Positions 1-12,522 of a DNA stretch of 64,000 nt are shown here, one piece after another. Numbering within the stretch: the first letter of the stretch is position 1; each line of letters begins with the position of its first letter. The position numbers and the translations under genes were made by a program. Origin of the DNA: Dallia pectoralis (lineage: Eukaryota; Chordata; Actinopteri; Esociformes; Umbridae); assembly GCA_029465975.1 (NCBI GenBank), contig CM055756.1, positions 7,751,805-7,815,804 on the forward strand, given 5' to 3'. The notes below the pieces were generated by a model. It was not told the DNA's origin. It searched no databases and saw nothing but the letters and a program-made list of their open reading frames with translations.

Positions 1-830
1 AAATATGAAGCATGACGGAAACCTTTTATGGCAATGTTTTAATCATTAGAAGCCTTTGTTTTCTATAGGTTGAGGAGAAAAAGTACATGATTGAAATAGA
101 GACTAGAGGGAATCTAACTGAGAGAACTACAAATTCTAGACAAGAAAAGTGCAGTTGATTCCAACTTCCTGATAACTCTTGTGCTAGACCAAGCTCCTCC
201 AGCACAGTGTCCTCCAGCTCCAGTGTCTGAAAGCACGGAAGTACTACGGCATCCAAACTTTCTGCCCTTAATTTGAGTTAAAGCAAACTTCGTGTCTAAT
301 ACAGTCCTTAGTGATGTAGGTCTTGTTCGCTCTCAATTATAAGCAGGTCGAGTCTATCTATAATTAGAGTTGGAGGAGGGTAAGACCAAGGACGAGCCAC
401 ACATAGGAATGAATGACAATCAGAATGCAGAAAAGACAGGATCAATGTCAATCATATCTTACAAGACCCAATTGAGATAGATGTAGAGAGGGCGGTTCGT
501 TCTTCATCGTCACCTGTGACCAATCCCATTCAACCAGGAAGTCACGATGTGAAACGTAGACCACGCTCACTCACGGGACAGCTTCACTTAGCTCAGCAGG
601 CACATGGACTGCCTAAGAGAGTCGCTGTGGTGTGATGAGATCAGCATATCCATGCAGACTTTGCCTTTCTGCTGCCTGTGCTATGCTGGGCAACTTGCAT
701 CACTCATGGGGCTTCCCAAGCACTTTTCTGCAAGAGGCACACTCAAACGCTCTGAGATAGTGGTGGTCAACTAGGTGCTGTGGAACAGTCCCTTTGACCA
801 ATGGGCCATCTGTAGGTTTGTTGTATATTG
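1..830. other. non-coding left edge, probably grid2ip intron
   Basis: No exon could be supported here. grid2ip runs leftward on the minus strand and its last visible exon ends at 6284 in an open phase, so this stretch is most simply intron sequence. Short open frames are present on both strands, but none is bounded by convincing splice sites or resembles delphilin. Confidence 0.5.
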
Positions 831-1906
831 TGTAGTGGATATAAAAGGTTTACACATTTGATAAAGATAAGTCATGTCAGAAATGTTTCCACCTTCAATG
901 TGACCTATAATGTGAACAATTCAATTGATAAACAAATATGTGAAGGAAAGAACTTACAATAACCTGGTTGCATAAGTGTGCACACCCTTAAACTGATACT
1001 TTGTTGAAGCACCTTTGGATGTTATTACAGAACTCAGTCTTTATGGGTAGGAGTCTATTAACATGGCACATCTTGACTTGGCAATTTCTGACCAATCTTC
1101 GTTGAAAAAGCGCTCCAAATCTGTCAGATTGCGAGGACATCTCCTGTGCTTCAGATGAACCCCACAGATGTTCAATTGGAATCAGGTCTGGGCTCTGACT
1201 GAGCTATTTCAAAATGTTAATCTTCTTCTGGGGAAGCCATGTTTTTGTGGATTTGGATGTGTGCTTTGGGTTGTTGTTGTGCTGAAAGGTGAACTTCCTC
1301 TTCATCGACAGCTTTCAAACGGAAGCCTGAAGGTTTTGTGCCAAAATGTCATAATGTTTATAATTCCCACCACCCGATCCCAGCTGAAGAAAAACAGCCC
1401 CAAAGCATGATGCTGCCACCACTGCGCATCACTGTGGGTATGGGGTTCTTTGGGTGATGTGCAGTGTTGTTTCTGCGCCAAAATTTTCATCCTTGTTTTT
1501 ATTAGACCATAACACATTTTCTCACATAATTTAAGGAGACTTCAGCCGGGTTCGGATATTTTTCTTCGTAAGAAAATACTTCTGTCAACCACCGCACCCC
1601 ATACATATGAAGAATGCAGGAGATTGTTGTCACATTGTTGTCCTTTAATGTTGCTGTAGGCCTCTTGGAACCCTGACCAATTTTCTTCTCGGCTTTTCAT
1701 CAATTTTGGAGGGACGTCCAGTTCTTGGTAATGTCTCTGTGGTGCCATATTTTCTCCACATGATGATGACTGTCTTCACTGTGTTCCCTGGTATATCTAA
1801 TGGTTCACATTAAAGGTGGACAAAGCTCTGACATGATTTATCTTTCTCTATTTTGTTCACATCACAAAAACTTGGCAGGGCTGTGTAGACTTTTTATATC
1901 CACTGT
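831..1906 (-). mobile_element. decayed Tc1/mariner-family DNA transposon
   Basis: The ends are imperfect terminal inverted repeats. The left end reads TGTAGTGGATATAAAAGG and the right end, reverse-complemented, reads TACAGTGGATATAAAAAG. The length of about 1.08 kb is a little shorter than an intact Tc1-like element. The minus strand keeps recognisable transposase pieces: around 1670-1750 a helix-turn-helix segment with GRPSK, and around 1385-1425 the catalytic-domain segment GGSIMLWGCFSSA. These pieces lie in different frames with stops between them, so the copy is dead. It probably sits in a grid2ip intron. Confidence 0.85.
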
Positions 1907-3588
1907 ATGTAATTGAAAAATAAATTATGTATTATAATATCAAACTTAAAGGCTAAATATATATTCTCAAGTCATAGTATATTCACATTTTGGCAATTCT
2001 CTGGTCTTTCAAACCCAACCAATTTAATCCTATAGTAATTTAATCCTTCAATCAAGTCAGTGCAAAACAATCTAATGACACCAGAAAGATCAAAAGCACA
2101 CGGAATACTGTACCGAAGATGTCGGGAGATGCTTCGGTCCCTCTCCATGACTCTTCAGGGGCACACGGAAGTTCTTTAGCTCAAACAAGACTCAACAAGT
2201 GTTAATTGTGGCAACTCGCGTATTCTAAATAAAGAAGAAAACAACTCCAGGAAAACAGTGGAGACACAGAAAAGTAGAAGGTACCATCGATCTCCAAAAG
2301 CTCAGTCTGGCTGCAGGCTAAGAAATAATCCCCCCCCAAGAAAGTGAGAAAAAAGTGGCACGCTTATGTAAAATCTCTATTACGTCAAACTCATCCTAAG
2401 GCAGATAACCCTCTTTGGTTTGGTCTACTACCAGGTCACCACGAGCTGTACATGGCAACAACTGAGATTTCGAAATGTGCCTGTGTGTCCTAGGAGTCAC
2501 CCATAGTGAGAATGGATTAGACTAAAGAATTAACAACCGTCTCGTTTCTCAGAGAATCACGGACAGAACTCGTGTGGAGAGAGCGCGAGGAGAGGGAAGA
2601 GAGCAGAGTCCCTTCTGAATTACAGAGACGGCACAGACTGCAATATGGACTGAGGAGCAAATTCAGCAATAGGATGGCAGAGCCGGCCCTAGTGGTTTGC
2701 GGGCCCCACATCACAGGCTAATCATTTGTGTGTGGAGAAAATCTTACATTGAAAGTTAAAGAATTACAAGCCTCTGGAGATTCTACTTTTGGCGACTGAC
2801 ATGAAGCACGTATCATCGTATCCCTCTTCTCTACAAGCAGCCGGTGCTACCGTGGGCCCCACCCCCCGTATGTGGAAAGTCGCTTGTTTGATTGCTATCG
2901 CTTGATGTGCAGTGCGATATGTTCTTGGGAATTACGCTGCTTTACCACTTCATTGTTAATTCAATTTGTTACGAGCAAACCAATCGCATTTGGGTTTGAC
3001 TTTTCTAAACACCTACTGGAAACACTCCATTAAATCCTAGCCCGACCAGACTGATATCTGTTCGGTTTGAAGTGTAAGCTCGCGGGACATTACATAAGTC
3101 TCTCAACTTGACGCTTTAATCACACCTAATAACTTTTTTTAACTAACTGAGATGCTAACTGATCAATCATCTGCTAAACATGAAATCTGTGCACATACGT
3201 GCTCATAAAATGAATTGAAATTACCAGAAAATGAAATTACCAGATAACATAACAGAATTCATTTTAAATCCAAAGATGTATAGCATAATACTAACATTAA
3301 TTAGACTTGGCACAATGTTTGGCAGAACTTTCAAATGTTCCAGCGTTTGATAACCAATAGGTTTTCATGTTGTAATGATAGGTGCGACAGAATCCGTAGG
3401 AAATAATTTAATATAGAAACTAGGCTACTTAAAAATAGAACCGATCCATAGAGAGATGGGCAGATTCGCTGGGGCGTTGGCATAGACTGGCTGGTCAAAT
3501 TTACATGAATCTGGAGTGGACAGAGGTTGTACCTGTAAATGCACAGGGAACATGAGACATATCACCTCAGCAGTACGTTTGATGTGGA

Positions 3589-3591
<3 letters not shown>
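1907..3591. other. non-coding, no recognised gene
   Basis: Presumed grid2ip intron. It is AT-rich with a short C-run near 2331. A GC-richer patch at about 2560-2710 has open frames on both strands and a GGCCC-type motif that recurs near 2854. It may be an old repeat, but I cannot name the family. Confidence 0.4.
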
Positions 3592-3660
<69 letters not shown>

Positions 3661-3670
3661 TGTGTGTGTG
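3592..3670. repeat. (GT)n microsatellite
   Basis: About 79 bases of GT dinucleotide repeat with one TTTG interruption near 3657, followed by a short GAGT run. The histidine/threonine- or valine/cysteine-rich open frames across it are repeat artefacts. Confidence 0.97.
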
Positions 3671-4878
3671 AGTGAGTGAGTGTGTGCATGAAACAAAAAC
3701 TGAGAAGAATATTTAAAGCAAATCCGCAACAAGGTTCTTCAAAGCAACAATCGTGGGTAGGATATAACAACATACACAAAGCATTGAATATCCCCCAGAG
3801 CACTGTCAATTATAAAGAAATAGAGAGACTACGACTGAGAATGCAAAAGAGGAGGACTAGTCAGCCATGGGACCGCTAGTAGAGTTATTGTCTTCCACGG
3901 CTGAGTTGTCAGGTCAGTAAGTGTGCCCTCACATGTACTGACCCACGCAAGCTCCTGGTTGTTCCAATAAATAGGAGGAAGGCACGCCGCAATCTTCAAC
4001 TCTCCTGAAAGAATTGGGAGTTGTTGTAAAGACACATGGCCATACATATTGGACACAATAAACTTTGGGAAAGGCTAATTCATGTACAATATGCATTAGA
4101 TATTTAACATAGTTCTGCATTTCAATGCCATATTTGGGTCAGTGGGAACTGAAAAAGGCTAACGTAGATTTTTGACAAAACAGTGGTCTGGATTCATATC
4201 TATGCTGCAGCACGAGCGCTGTGATCGTATTTCTCCTACTTCATCCTTCGTTCCCCCTGAGAGGGAACAGATTAACACCGCAGTCAACAACTGTTATGAG
4301 TAACAGAAGTAACAGCATTATGGTTATGGAAAACATTACAAAACATTTAGTATTTTTATTCCCATATCAAACAGTTAGAGGTGAGGAGAAATCACACAAG
4401 TTTGATGAAAAGAAAAGGTACATAATACAAACTACAACACAGGAAAAGCCAGGATATTTGTCTTGATAATCAAAACGACACCAACCACCATCCCTGCAAT
4501 TTGTCGTGTAGCCATCAACTACAGACACAGAACCATTCGTTTTCCATTCTCAGACACAAAACAGTCATGACCACAAATCGTTATTGGTTCAGTTGTAGAC
4601 AAACGGCAAATACCTAAGAGCTCTAATTCAACGAGTTGGCGTGGTCTTGAAAAAAATCCAACTGACATTCTCACAGAATTAAACAAACCAACAAAAGATG
4701 CTCCCCACTCCATTCTGAACCTTGTCCAGGACATCATATCTGCATGTCCACTACACAACAGCTGTCCCAAAAAATGCAGTGTTCAGATCGACATGCAAGT
4801 TCTCACCTGAAGCAGCTAATCATCAACAGCATTGCTTTCTGCAGTGTTTAAAAAATCCAAAAGAGAAGAGTTGTTAAG

Positions 4879-4918
<40 letters not shown>

Positions 4919-5235
4919 CGATACAAAGACGATATAGGTGATTGTAATGCCTCCCTGATTGTGAGCCTATAAAAGGGTTGAATAAAAGAACAGAGAAAAT
5001 ATGGTAATCAACAATGTGATAAAAATAAAAGTAAGAGAGAGAGAAAAGGTGAGACAGCAAGTGTTTGTGTGTATGCCTGTTTGAGTCTCAAACACAGACA
5101 CGCATAGAAAGTGTCTGTGCAAGCAAAAGTCTTTGTTCCCTGTTTCACAGTCAACGCTGAGATGCAAGAAAGGTGATATTCTTTGGGGATTTTTGACAGT
5201 ATTCCTCCGTACCGGAAGGAGAAATGTTTTGCATG
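3671..5235. other. non-coding, with a short (GT)n tract
   Basis: No supported exon. A (GT)n microsatellite lies at about 4882-4916. The remainder looks like ordinary AT-rich intron or intergenic sequence. Confidence 0.45.
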
Positions 5236-5306
5236 CCAAACGGCACCCTATTGCCTAGTACCTGGTCAAATACAGTGACAAACACAGGGAACAGGGTGCT
5301 ATTTGC
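5236..5306. repeat. fold-back (MITE-like) inverted repeat
   Basis: Left arm 5236-5256 (key core GGCACCCTATTG) is the imperfect reverse complement of right arm 5286-5306 (core ACAGGGTGCTATTTG). About 29 bases containing CCTGGTCAAA separate them. The arrangement resembles the abundant salmonid/pike inverted repeat with a GGCACCCTATT core, recognised from memory and not searched. It points weakly to Protacanthopterygii. Confidence 0.6.
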
Positions 5307-6283
5307 TACGTAGAATGTAATAAAAAGTCCTCGCCAACAAACAGCATGCAGGTGACATCTGATCAAAGATATCAAGAACTGTCACAAAACCAATTCCCTT
5401 CCGCCTACATTCTTGGACTAAAATGCAGATGAAAGCAGGTTTTCCGTGAAATATTGATTGTTATGCAATTTGTTTTTCTGTGTAGGTGTGCTGTTCTACA
5501 ATCAGGTCCCACCGATGTATAAAGTATTAAATAAATACACAAGTAGTGAAACTAAACCTTCGATCGAAATAAAGTCTCGGGTCAATATTTACCTCAAGGT
5601 CTGCGAGCTTCTATCCAAGCGCACACAGAAACAGTAACGCTCGGCAATTGACAGACCACATTGGTATTTCTTGTTAATGGACATGTTGTGCTGTTTAACA
5701 GCTTTCGTAATCAACATGTCATCCATTTCTTTCAAATGGATGTTTAACAGACCTCTTCTGTGTCCGAGACAGTCTCGGAACAAAACGAAAAGTAACCAGC
5801 AATTATTTAAAGATTGGCCTCATTACTTCTGAAAGTAGCATATATAGTAATGGTTGCAACCTACCATAAATTTAGTGTGGTTGACCAGAGAGCGGGTGCC
5901 TTCCAGACTAGCTTTAATACGTCCGCCTAACACCATGGCCTGTACTGTAGTGTTAGAGGGCAGACTGGGAAAACACAACTGTACGTTGGCCCAATGATGG
6001 ACAGTGGTTCTGTCCAATATTGGTAAGACAAGCACACATTTGAAGCACACAGAAACAATCATTTTGGTCCTCTGCTGCTGTGAAATGTCCCTTCCTCTCT
6101 CCCTCTCTGGCAACAGACATAAAAGGCCACCAGGCACAACCAATGGGTGGGTGGTAAACTGGAGTTTACACTGACTTGGAGCTCAACCACAATACGAATA
6201 AGAGTAGCCAACTACTGCATAAATCATTCTTTAACTTCTCAGTCATAAAAAGCAAGCGCACAAAGAGACAACGTGATTGGCAC
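5307..6283. other. non-coding, presumed grid2ip intron 4
   Basis: Follows the GT donor of grid2ip exon 4 on the minus strand. I looked for the next delphilin exon, expected to carry a basic VPKKH-type segment, and did not find it here. Confidence 0.45.
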
Positions 6284-9200
6284 CTGACGCTGTCAATCAG
6301 CTGCTGATGGTCTTCACTTATTAAGATGTCAGGGAGGGCCTCGGCGAGGTTCTCCACGTTCCGCTCGGCTGCATACTGTTTCAGCACGGCGAACAACTGC
6401 TCCTTTATATCGGGGTCATCGCCGAGGACCTCCTCCACCTGTGAGAGGGAAACACCCACACAATCTCATGATGACATGTCCTGGCACCTCATTGGTGGAA
6501 CTAGCCTCTGGAGGCCGGGAGACCACGCACCTTCTTATTGAACTCCAGGGCCTTGTGCGCACGGTCTTGTCTGACGCTATCTCCGCTCAGGGACATCTCC
6601 TTCATGCTGTGACTGAGGCGCTTGTTCCTCCGTCTCATACTGAGCACGCCCAGACGCAAAGGGCGGCCCTGCGCCGCTTTGATCATGGCCGCCGCCACTT
6701 CGTGATGCTTGACGGGTATCCCGTTGACCTCCATCACGTAGTCACCGGCCCGGAGGCCACTGCGGCCCGCCGGCGAGTTGGACATGCAGTCGTCCACCAA
6801 CAGGGGGCAGTCTCCCACGATTGTGAAACCGAAGCGGCCGTCGGGGCCCGGGTTGATTTCCATCTGGGGACGGGGAATCAGAGGTCAGATGGCGATGAAT
6901 TACGGAAAGGAATTAATTAGTTTTAAAAGTACATGTAGTCTTGCCCTAGGCTGTTGTGTTACCCAGCGTACAGATCCTAATATATTGCGGTGATCTCACT
7001 GCAGGGTTTAGTAAGACGGGACAGCGGTGTCACAACCAACGCTATTTCTAAAGTCCTTAAAATTACCATAAAGATGTATCAAGGCCAAAAGTAAATGAAT
7101 ATGCGCCGAGGAAGCCTAACTAATTTCCCAACTGGCCCAGACCTGTTCTACGCGTGACACCACTCCGATGCTTGGTGGGACGGTCTTCAGTGTCTGTGCC
7201 AGGGCCACCAGGGCCTGGGTACTGAGAGAGGATACGTCCTGGCCTTCAATGTCCACCACCTGGTCCCCGGGCTGCAGGCCTGCCAGGTAGGCACTGCTGC
7301 CCTCAATCACGGACAGGATGTAGCTAGGGCCCGCGCCACCCAGAGTGAACCCAAACTCCTCCGGCCAGTTCTGATTGGTTGCCGGAAGGGTTAGGTCTGG
7401 AGAGTAGTCAGAATAGGAGCATCGGGTTGGTTGGGAGAAATATATACGTTCACACTTTACATTGAGCTACTTAAGCCAGATATCATTGTTTGAGGGCCTG
7501 TCTGTTTCTGCTGTCTTGCCAACTTCGTGTAAGATATCTTTGACTTGCAGTAAAGTAGTTGGCAAGAGCACAAACATCTAGAGGACCAGGCTACACCAAC
7601 ACCGCTATTAGCAGAGTCTGGACTCCCTGTTGGCTCAAATATCATAATGAAATATATTACATTATAGACCCAAAAACATGCACGCCTCCTGAGGTGATAA
7701 AACAGTAAAACGTTGAGAATCTCTTCATGTTTTACTCCAGTAGGAGGCGTGGGAGCATTTAGGAACGATAATGTGAATCCATGGTTCCCCAAATACACTG
7801 CCTGAGACTAGTAAAGGTCCAGGTCAAACCCAGAGGTGTATGGAAGCCCATACAGGACACAATTCAAGCGATAATGCATTTGTGAAATTACACGATCGTT
7901 TTGATATAGTCCCGTATCGGCTTCCATAGACGCAAGTAAAAACAGAACATTGATGTATTTGAGATGTAGGACTGAAAAAGGTACTTTAATTCTGTCTAAT
8001 AACAACGACATGCAACATCATCCTTTGAAAGCATTTAAATGGAGACTCAGCGATATGAACAGCTGTGTGAACCAAAGATACTGGAAAGCGTTAGCGTCGT
8101 GCAAATGAATTGTGAGCATGCACGCCACAGAGCACCTGAATATGTTCAGGTTTACAGTTCATCACTCTACTGCAGTGAATCCAAATACTGTTTACAGTTC
8201 ATCACTCTACTGCGGTGAATCCAAATACTGTTTACATCACACTACTGCAGTGAATCCAAATACTGTTTACATCACACTACTGCAGTGAATCCAAATACTG
8301 TTTACATCACACTACTGCAGTGAATCCAAATACTGTTTACATCACACTACTGCAGTGAATCCAAATACTGTTTACAGTACATCACACTACTGCAGTGAAT
8401 CCAAATACTGTTTACATCACACTACTGCAGTGAATCCAAATACTGTTTACATCACACTACTGCAGTGAATCCAAATACTGTTTACATCACACTACTGCAG
8501 TGAATCCAAATACTGTTTACATCACACTACTGCAGTGAATCCAAATACTGTTTACAGTACATCACACTACTGCAGTGAATCCAAATACTGTTTACATCAC
8601 ACTACTGCAGTGAATCCAAATACTGTTTACATCACACTACTGCAGTGAATCCAAATACTGTTTACATCACACTACTGCAGTGAATCCAAATACTGTTTAC
8701 ATCACACTACTGCAGTGAATCCAAATACTGTTTACAGTACATCACACTACTGCAGTGTATCCAAATATTGTTTACAGCATAACAAATAATAATCACACCT
8801 ATAATTTGAAACAAATAAATAACAGGGCCTGGGCAAAACAACAGCACAACATTTGAGTGCCCCAGGGCCAGTACTGAGAAACACTGCTCTACTGCACCAT
8901 TACAGCAGGACAACTGGGGGACAAAATGAGCCTTCGGCCTCGCACTCTCTGATGTTTTGTACACAGGCCTGATCTGCTAATTGTACATTTGTATCGCTGA
9001 GTCAACCATTAACTTCCATGTAGTCTCTTAACAGCTCCTTGTCTCTCTCGGGGAAACGAGAGGAAGTGAAGAGATTACTCTATTGTACGTGTACTTCAGA
9101 GACCCGGGATCCAACGTAACTTCAGAAATCGTCAAATACTTTAGCTTTGTTGAAGTTAGCATGCTGGGTGAAATGGAACCGACTGAATAGCAATGACACA

Positions 9201-11114
9201 CTACACAATTCTTAAACTGTAAGTGGATCGATGCTAAAAGCGTTTGACGGATTTCAAATTGCTAAGACTTGAATCCCGGTCTGGTACTTCGATCGGGTTT
9301 AAAATTCTTACTGATGTTCATTGGAATATTCATTGGAGGACAGCCCATTTGTTGACGGAAAGCATCATCTGAATGGGCGATAAAACATGAGACTGAAATG
9401 GGTATCACTCTTAAACAGGCACTATTATACTCTACCTCCATAGTATAACGCCCCACTCGGAGGGTTTGACAGTGGAACGTCAACTATAAGAAAGAACGGG
9501 ACTTTATTCTCGAATAGCAAAATTAAATTCTATGCAAATCACGAATATCATTGGTCTTAGGAGTATTAGGAGTCAATGTTATCTGTGTTACAGAAAGATA
9601 ACAGCACAAACAGCACATAGTTTTAAGCCCACCTGTCACAAGCCCACCTGTCGCAAGCCCACCTGTCACAAGCCCACCTGTCACAAGCCCACCTGTCACA
9701 AGCCCACCTGTCACAAGCCCACCTGTCACAAGCCCACCTGTCACAAGCCCACCTGTCACAAGCCCACCTGTCCCAAACCTACCTGTCCCAAGCCCACCTG
9801 TCCCAAGCCCACCTGTCACATCCACGGAGAACAGTTGGAATATGTTTCCATCGTATCGTTTTACCCCCCAAACTCATTCGACTTGAAATCAGATCAGTGA
9901 TCACAAAGAACAGCGAACAAGGCTGGCAGGTTTTGGTGGAATCTTCCAATGCCTGTCTTATTTCTTTGTGCTTGAACTGCAGACCCTTCCCTGGGTCCCT
10001 TCCCTGGGTCCCTCTCCATGGGATCCTTCCCTCTCAGATTACAGATAATCCTCTTCTTGTTTTACATCTGCATTCATCTCAATAGACGTACGTGTGGCCG
10101 TGTGTAACAGACAGAGAGGCCGATGCAAGTGATTTATCTTCGCCCGTGTCATTGTTTCTGATCAGTACAGTTAAAAAAAACTAGTGCAGTCAACAAGGGA
10201 GAACATCAGAACGCCAATGAGATGTCCAATTGCCTCTCCTGTAACAAACTGCTGACCTTATAACTGTGGCGTTTACAGCCTTGACAAACTTAACCAAGTG
10301 TTCATATTTATTAGGTCATATGAGGATACATGCTAATGACAAGTCAACTGGGCTCCTTGAATATATTGCTGCAGATTAATACAATTTCTAGAACACGTTA
10401 GCATGAGGTGGATTTTTTCTTTTCTTTATTTAAGCTTTACTTAACCAGGTAGGCGGATTGAAAACAATTTCTCATTTGCAACGATGACCTGGGTAGAAGC
10501 TGGGGATTGAACACAAGACATCATACACACAGGCACTCTACCACTGAGCAACCAACTCCTCTGGCTGCATTCTCTCGCTCTCTGGAAACTTTGGGCAGAT
10601 ACGATACCCACGTTTAAATGTACCCGATTCTATTAGAATGGACAAGACGTGACCAGAAAAATATTGAAAAGAAAACAAACTAACAAACTAGGCTGTTGTG
10701 AAAAAGAGCCCCAGTTTATCTGAACAGAAACCTGAAAACACTCAATCTGAACACGCAGTTTTATATTTCATTTCGTAAGTAACTTCTGAAAATGAATTGG
10801 GACATCTCGGACCTGCCAGTCGTTTAATCGGAACTTATTTATCTGAACAACAAGGCCACAAACAGCGTTCATAAAACCACAGATCTGAGATGAAACTTCC
10901 CGCAGACGTATATTTTCAAAGCCTAAAATACATCTAAAGACTGCGACCTAGATACACAGTTTTTCCGTTTTTCATCTTCAAGTGTGAGCATGAAACATTT
11001 CAACCAATCAATAAAAAACAATAAAAACTCACAGAAATCTTTGGAGGCACCGCGAGGTCCAGACTTGCTCTGGCGCAGAGAGAAGCGACCCTTACGGCTC
11101 AGAAAGCGCCTCAT
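6284..11114 (-). CDS. grid2ip: delphilin (GluD2-interacting PDZ/formin protein), 5' part only
   Basis: Four coding exons: 11114-11033, 7396-7143, 6863-6531 and 6438-6284. All junctions are GT-AG and phases agree, giving 274 residues before the frame continues off the left side. Exon 1 starts at an ATG encoding MRRFLSRKGRF, a basic N-terminus like that of mammalian delphilin. Exon 2 holds PDZ1 (residues 28-112, carboxylate loop FGFTLGG). Exon 3 holds PDZ2 (about 113-195, loop RFGFTIVGD). Exon 4 begins a harmonin-N/L27-like helical domain. In mammals delphilin is a postsynaptic scaffold at parallel fibre-Purkinje synapses. It binds the GluD2 C-terminus through PDZ, and a later FH2 domain touches actin. 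The FH2 part is not in the window. An upstream alternative first exon is possible, since mammals have isoforms differing at the N-terminus. Confidence 0.9.
8161..8766. repeat. 35-bp minisatellite with 180-bp higher-order period
   Basis: Inside grid2ip intron 1. The basic unit is 35 bp and contains ACTACTGCAGTGAATCC. Every fifth unit carries an extra CAGTA-type insert and is 40 bp, so four 35-bp units plus one 40-bp unit make 180 bp. The blocks 8221-8400, 8401-8580 and 8581-8760 are identical except for one base near 8758. A diverged partial copy precedes them from about 8150. Confidence 0.97.
9625..9819. repeat. 15-bp minisatellite, about 13 copies
   Basis: Unit AAGCCCACCTGTCAC, with a GTCCC variant in the last copies. 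Because 15 is divisible by three, frames stay open on both strands (KPTCH and GLVTG repeats). No promoter, splice context or homology suggests that these are genes. It lies in grid2ip intron 1. Confidence 0.95.
10415..10563 (-). mobile_element. tRNA-derived SINE, inverted
   Basis: Read on the minus strand, it starts with a tRNA-like box A (TTGCTCAGTGGTAGAGTG, 10556-10539) and, after a short spacer, a box B (GTGTTCAATCCCC). It continues into a body containing CTACCTGGTTAAGTAAAG. Loss of the tRNA fold and the intronic position (grid2ip intron 1) argue against a functional tRNA gene. Confidence 0.75.
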
Positions 11115-12522
11115 CTTGTCCCTTCTGGCGTCCACGGAGAGGTCAAAGTTTACAAGAACACACGTCCAGCCAACGGCCCCAAAGTCAACTTCTAAGGTAC
11201 CCACTCGTAACCTCTATCTTCTGTCCCCTAGAGCCAGCACCACAACCAAGAACAACAAGCCCTCTCAAGTGGTCACATAAGTGGCAGGAGTAGGCCAATG
11301 TCTAGCATGCCTGAGGTCAGAGAACCAGAGGTAGGGAGAAAAAGGGACTGCGGTCTTTAAGTCGTGCTTCCCATTGCAGGTAAGACTGTCCGGCCACAGC
11401 CCAGCTAGCTGATTTTTTTGTGGCGCCAATACAAAATCTGGGACACGAGGTCCTCTAATGATCATTTCGCCAGAAAAGGTAGCGCAAAGACCCATTTTTC
11501 TATAAATACCTCTGCCTTTCTTTCTCACTCACTCCTCCTACCCTCTCTGGTTCTTTTGGATGAGGCCCTCTCTGTGGGCTGAGGACTGACCCAGAAACGG
11601 CTAGGCAAACTACCGGGGGACACTTCACACTGATTAAAGTGTCTGTCAACCTTAGTGTTGAAGCAGTATAGATTTTAGACAGCGGGCATATAGTTCTTTC
11701 TTCAATTAGACTCAAATAGGATACTTGAGACTGAGAAAATTGACAATGGGAAATTCCAGAGAAAAATGCTGAGCAAATGGGAGTTAAGAGTTAGCTTTAG
11801 TATTGGGGTTTGTTAGGGAAAGTAGGTTTTTGAATTTAATTGAATTGTTTCTCCCTCAAAATCTTTCACAAGTACGTAAGGTAAGCATGCGAGAAAAAGG
11901 GGCTTAGCTCCAAATAGTTAGGTCATATTGTTAGAAAATAACAAATAAGAGGTAGAAATTGCAATTAATGCTTTCTGGAGTGCATACTGTATATAGATGT
12001 ATAACTGTATATACCTGTGGATGCCTAGTCAAACCAATACAGGAAAAAATGGGTTTGTCACACTTTAACTCTCCAAAAGCGAGAGGGATGAGAAAGTATA
12101 ATAAAAAAATGAGACAGAGAAATAACCTGAGGACAAAAAGAGAGAGAGCGAGACATCCTGGACCACAACCAGTAAGGTGAGCAGTAAGACAGGTTTGGCC
12201 TTATTGTGCCTCCCATGCTGCTCCATCTGGGATCCATTCAGAGGTGCTGGGTTGCCACAGCAACCGTAAACACACCAGGCAAAATCAATTCATCAATCTA
12301 TCCACAAACTCCTCAAACCGGTACACCTCATGCAAGAATTATTCCATCATTCCTACTCACAAGCACATCTTACACTCAGAAATGCACATTTAAATGAGTT
12401 AGGGTTTCTGCTGAGACAAGTGTCATTTACATGACCGTGACCATTGTACAGAAATAAGCATTTATTCATAAAAATGCAACCACAACAAGGCAATAAACCA
12501 ATGACATGTAGTAGTATGAAGG
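11115..12522. other. 5' flank of grid2ip
   Basis: The grid2ip promoter should lie here or in 12869-14168. I see no TATA box in a convincing place and no CpG island. Small open frames at 11265-11715 and 11959-12397 lack family resemblance or splice support and are treated as noise. Confidence 0.4.

Noticed and set aside
26..256. Minus-strand frame with a Leu/Glu-rich helix-like stretch as a possible grid2ip exon
   Set aside because: No GT donor or AG acceptor in the needed phase and no resemblance to delphilin beyond composition.
6441..6993. Plus-strand open frames of up to 159 codons
   Set aside because: They are antisense shadows of grid2ip exons 3 and 4, whose GC-rich coding sequence keeps other frames open.
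8161..8766. CRISPR-like regularly spaced repeats
   Set aside because: The spacers are part of the repeated unit and identical between copies, so it is a tandem minisatellite in a vertebrate intron.
10500..10563. Possible tRNA gene from box A and box B like sequences
   Set aside because: The acceptor and anticodon stems do not pair and the sequence continues into a SINE body.
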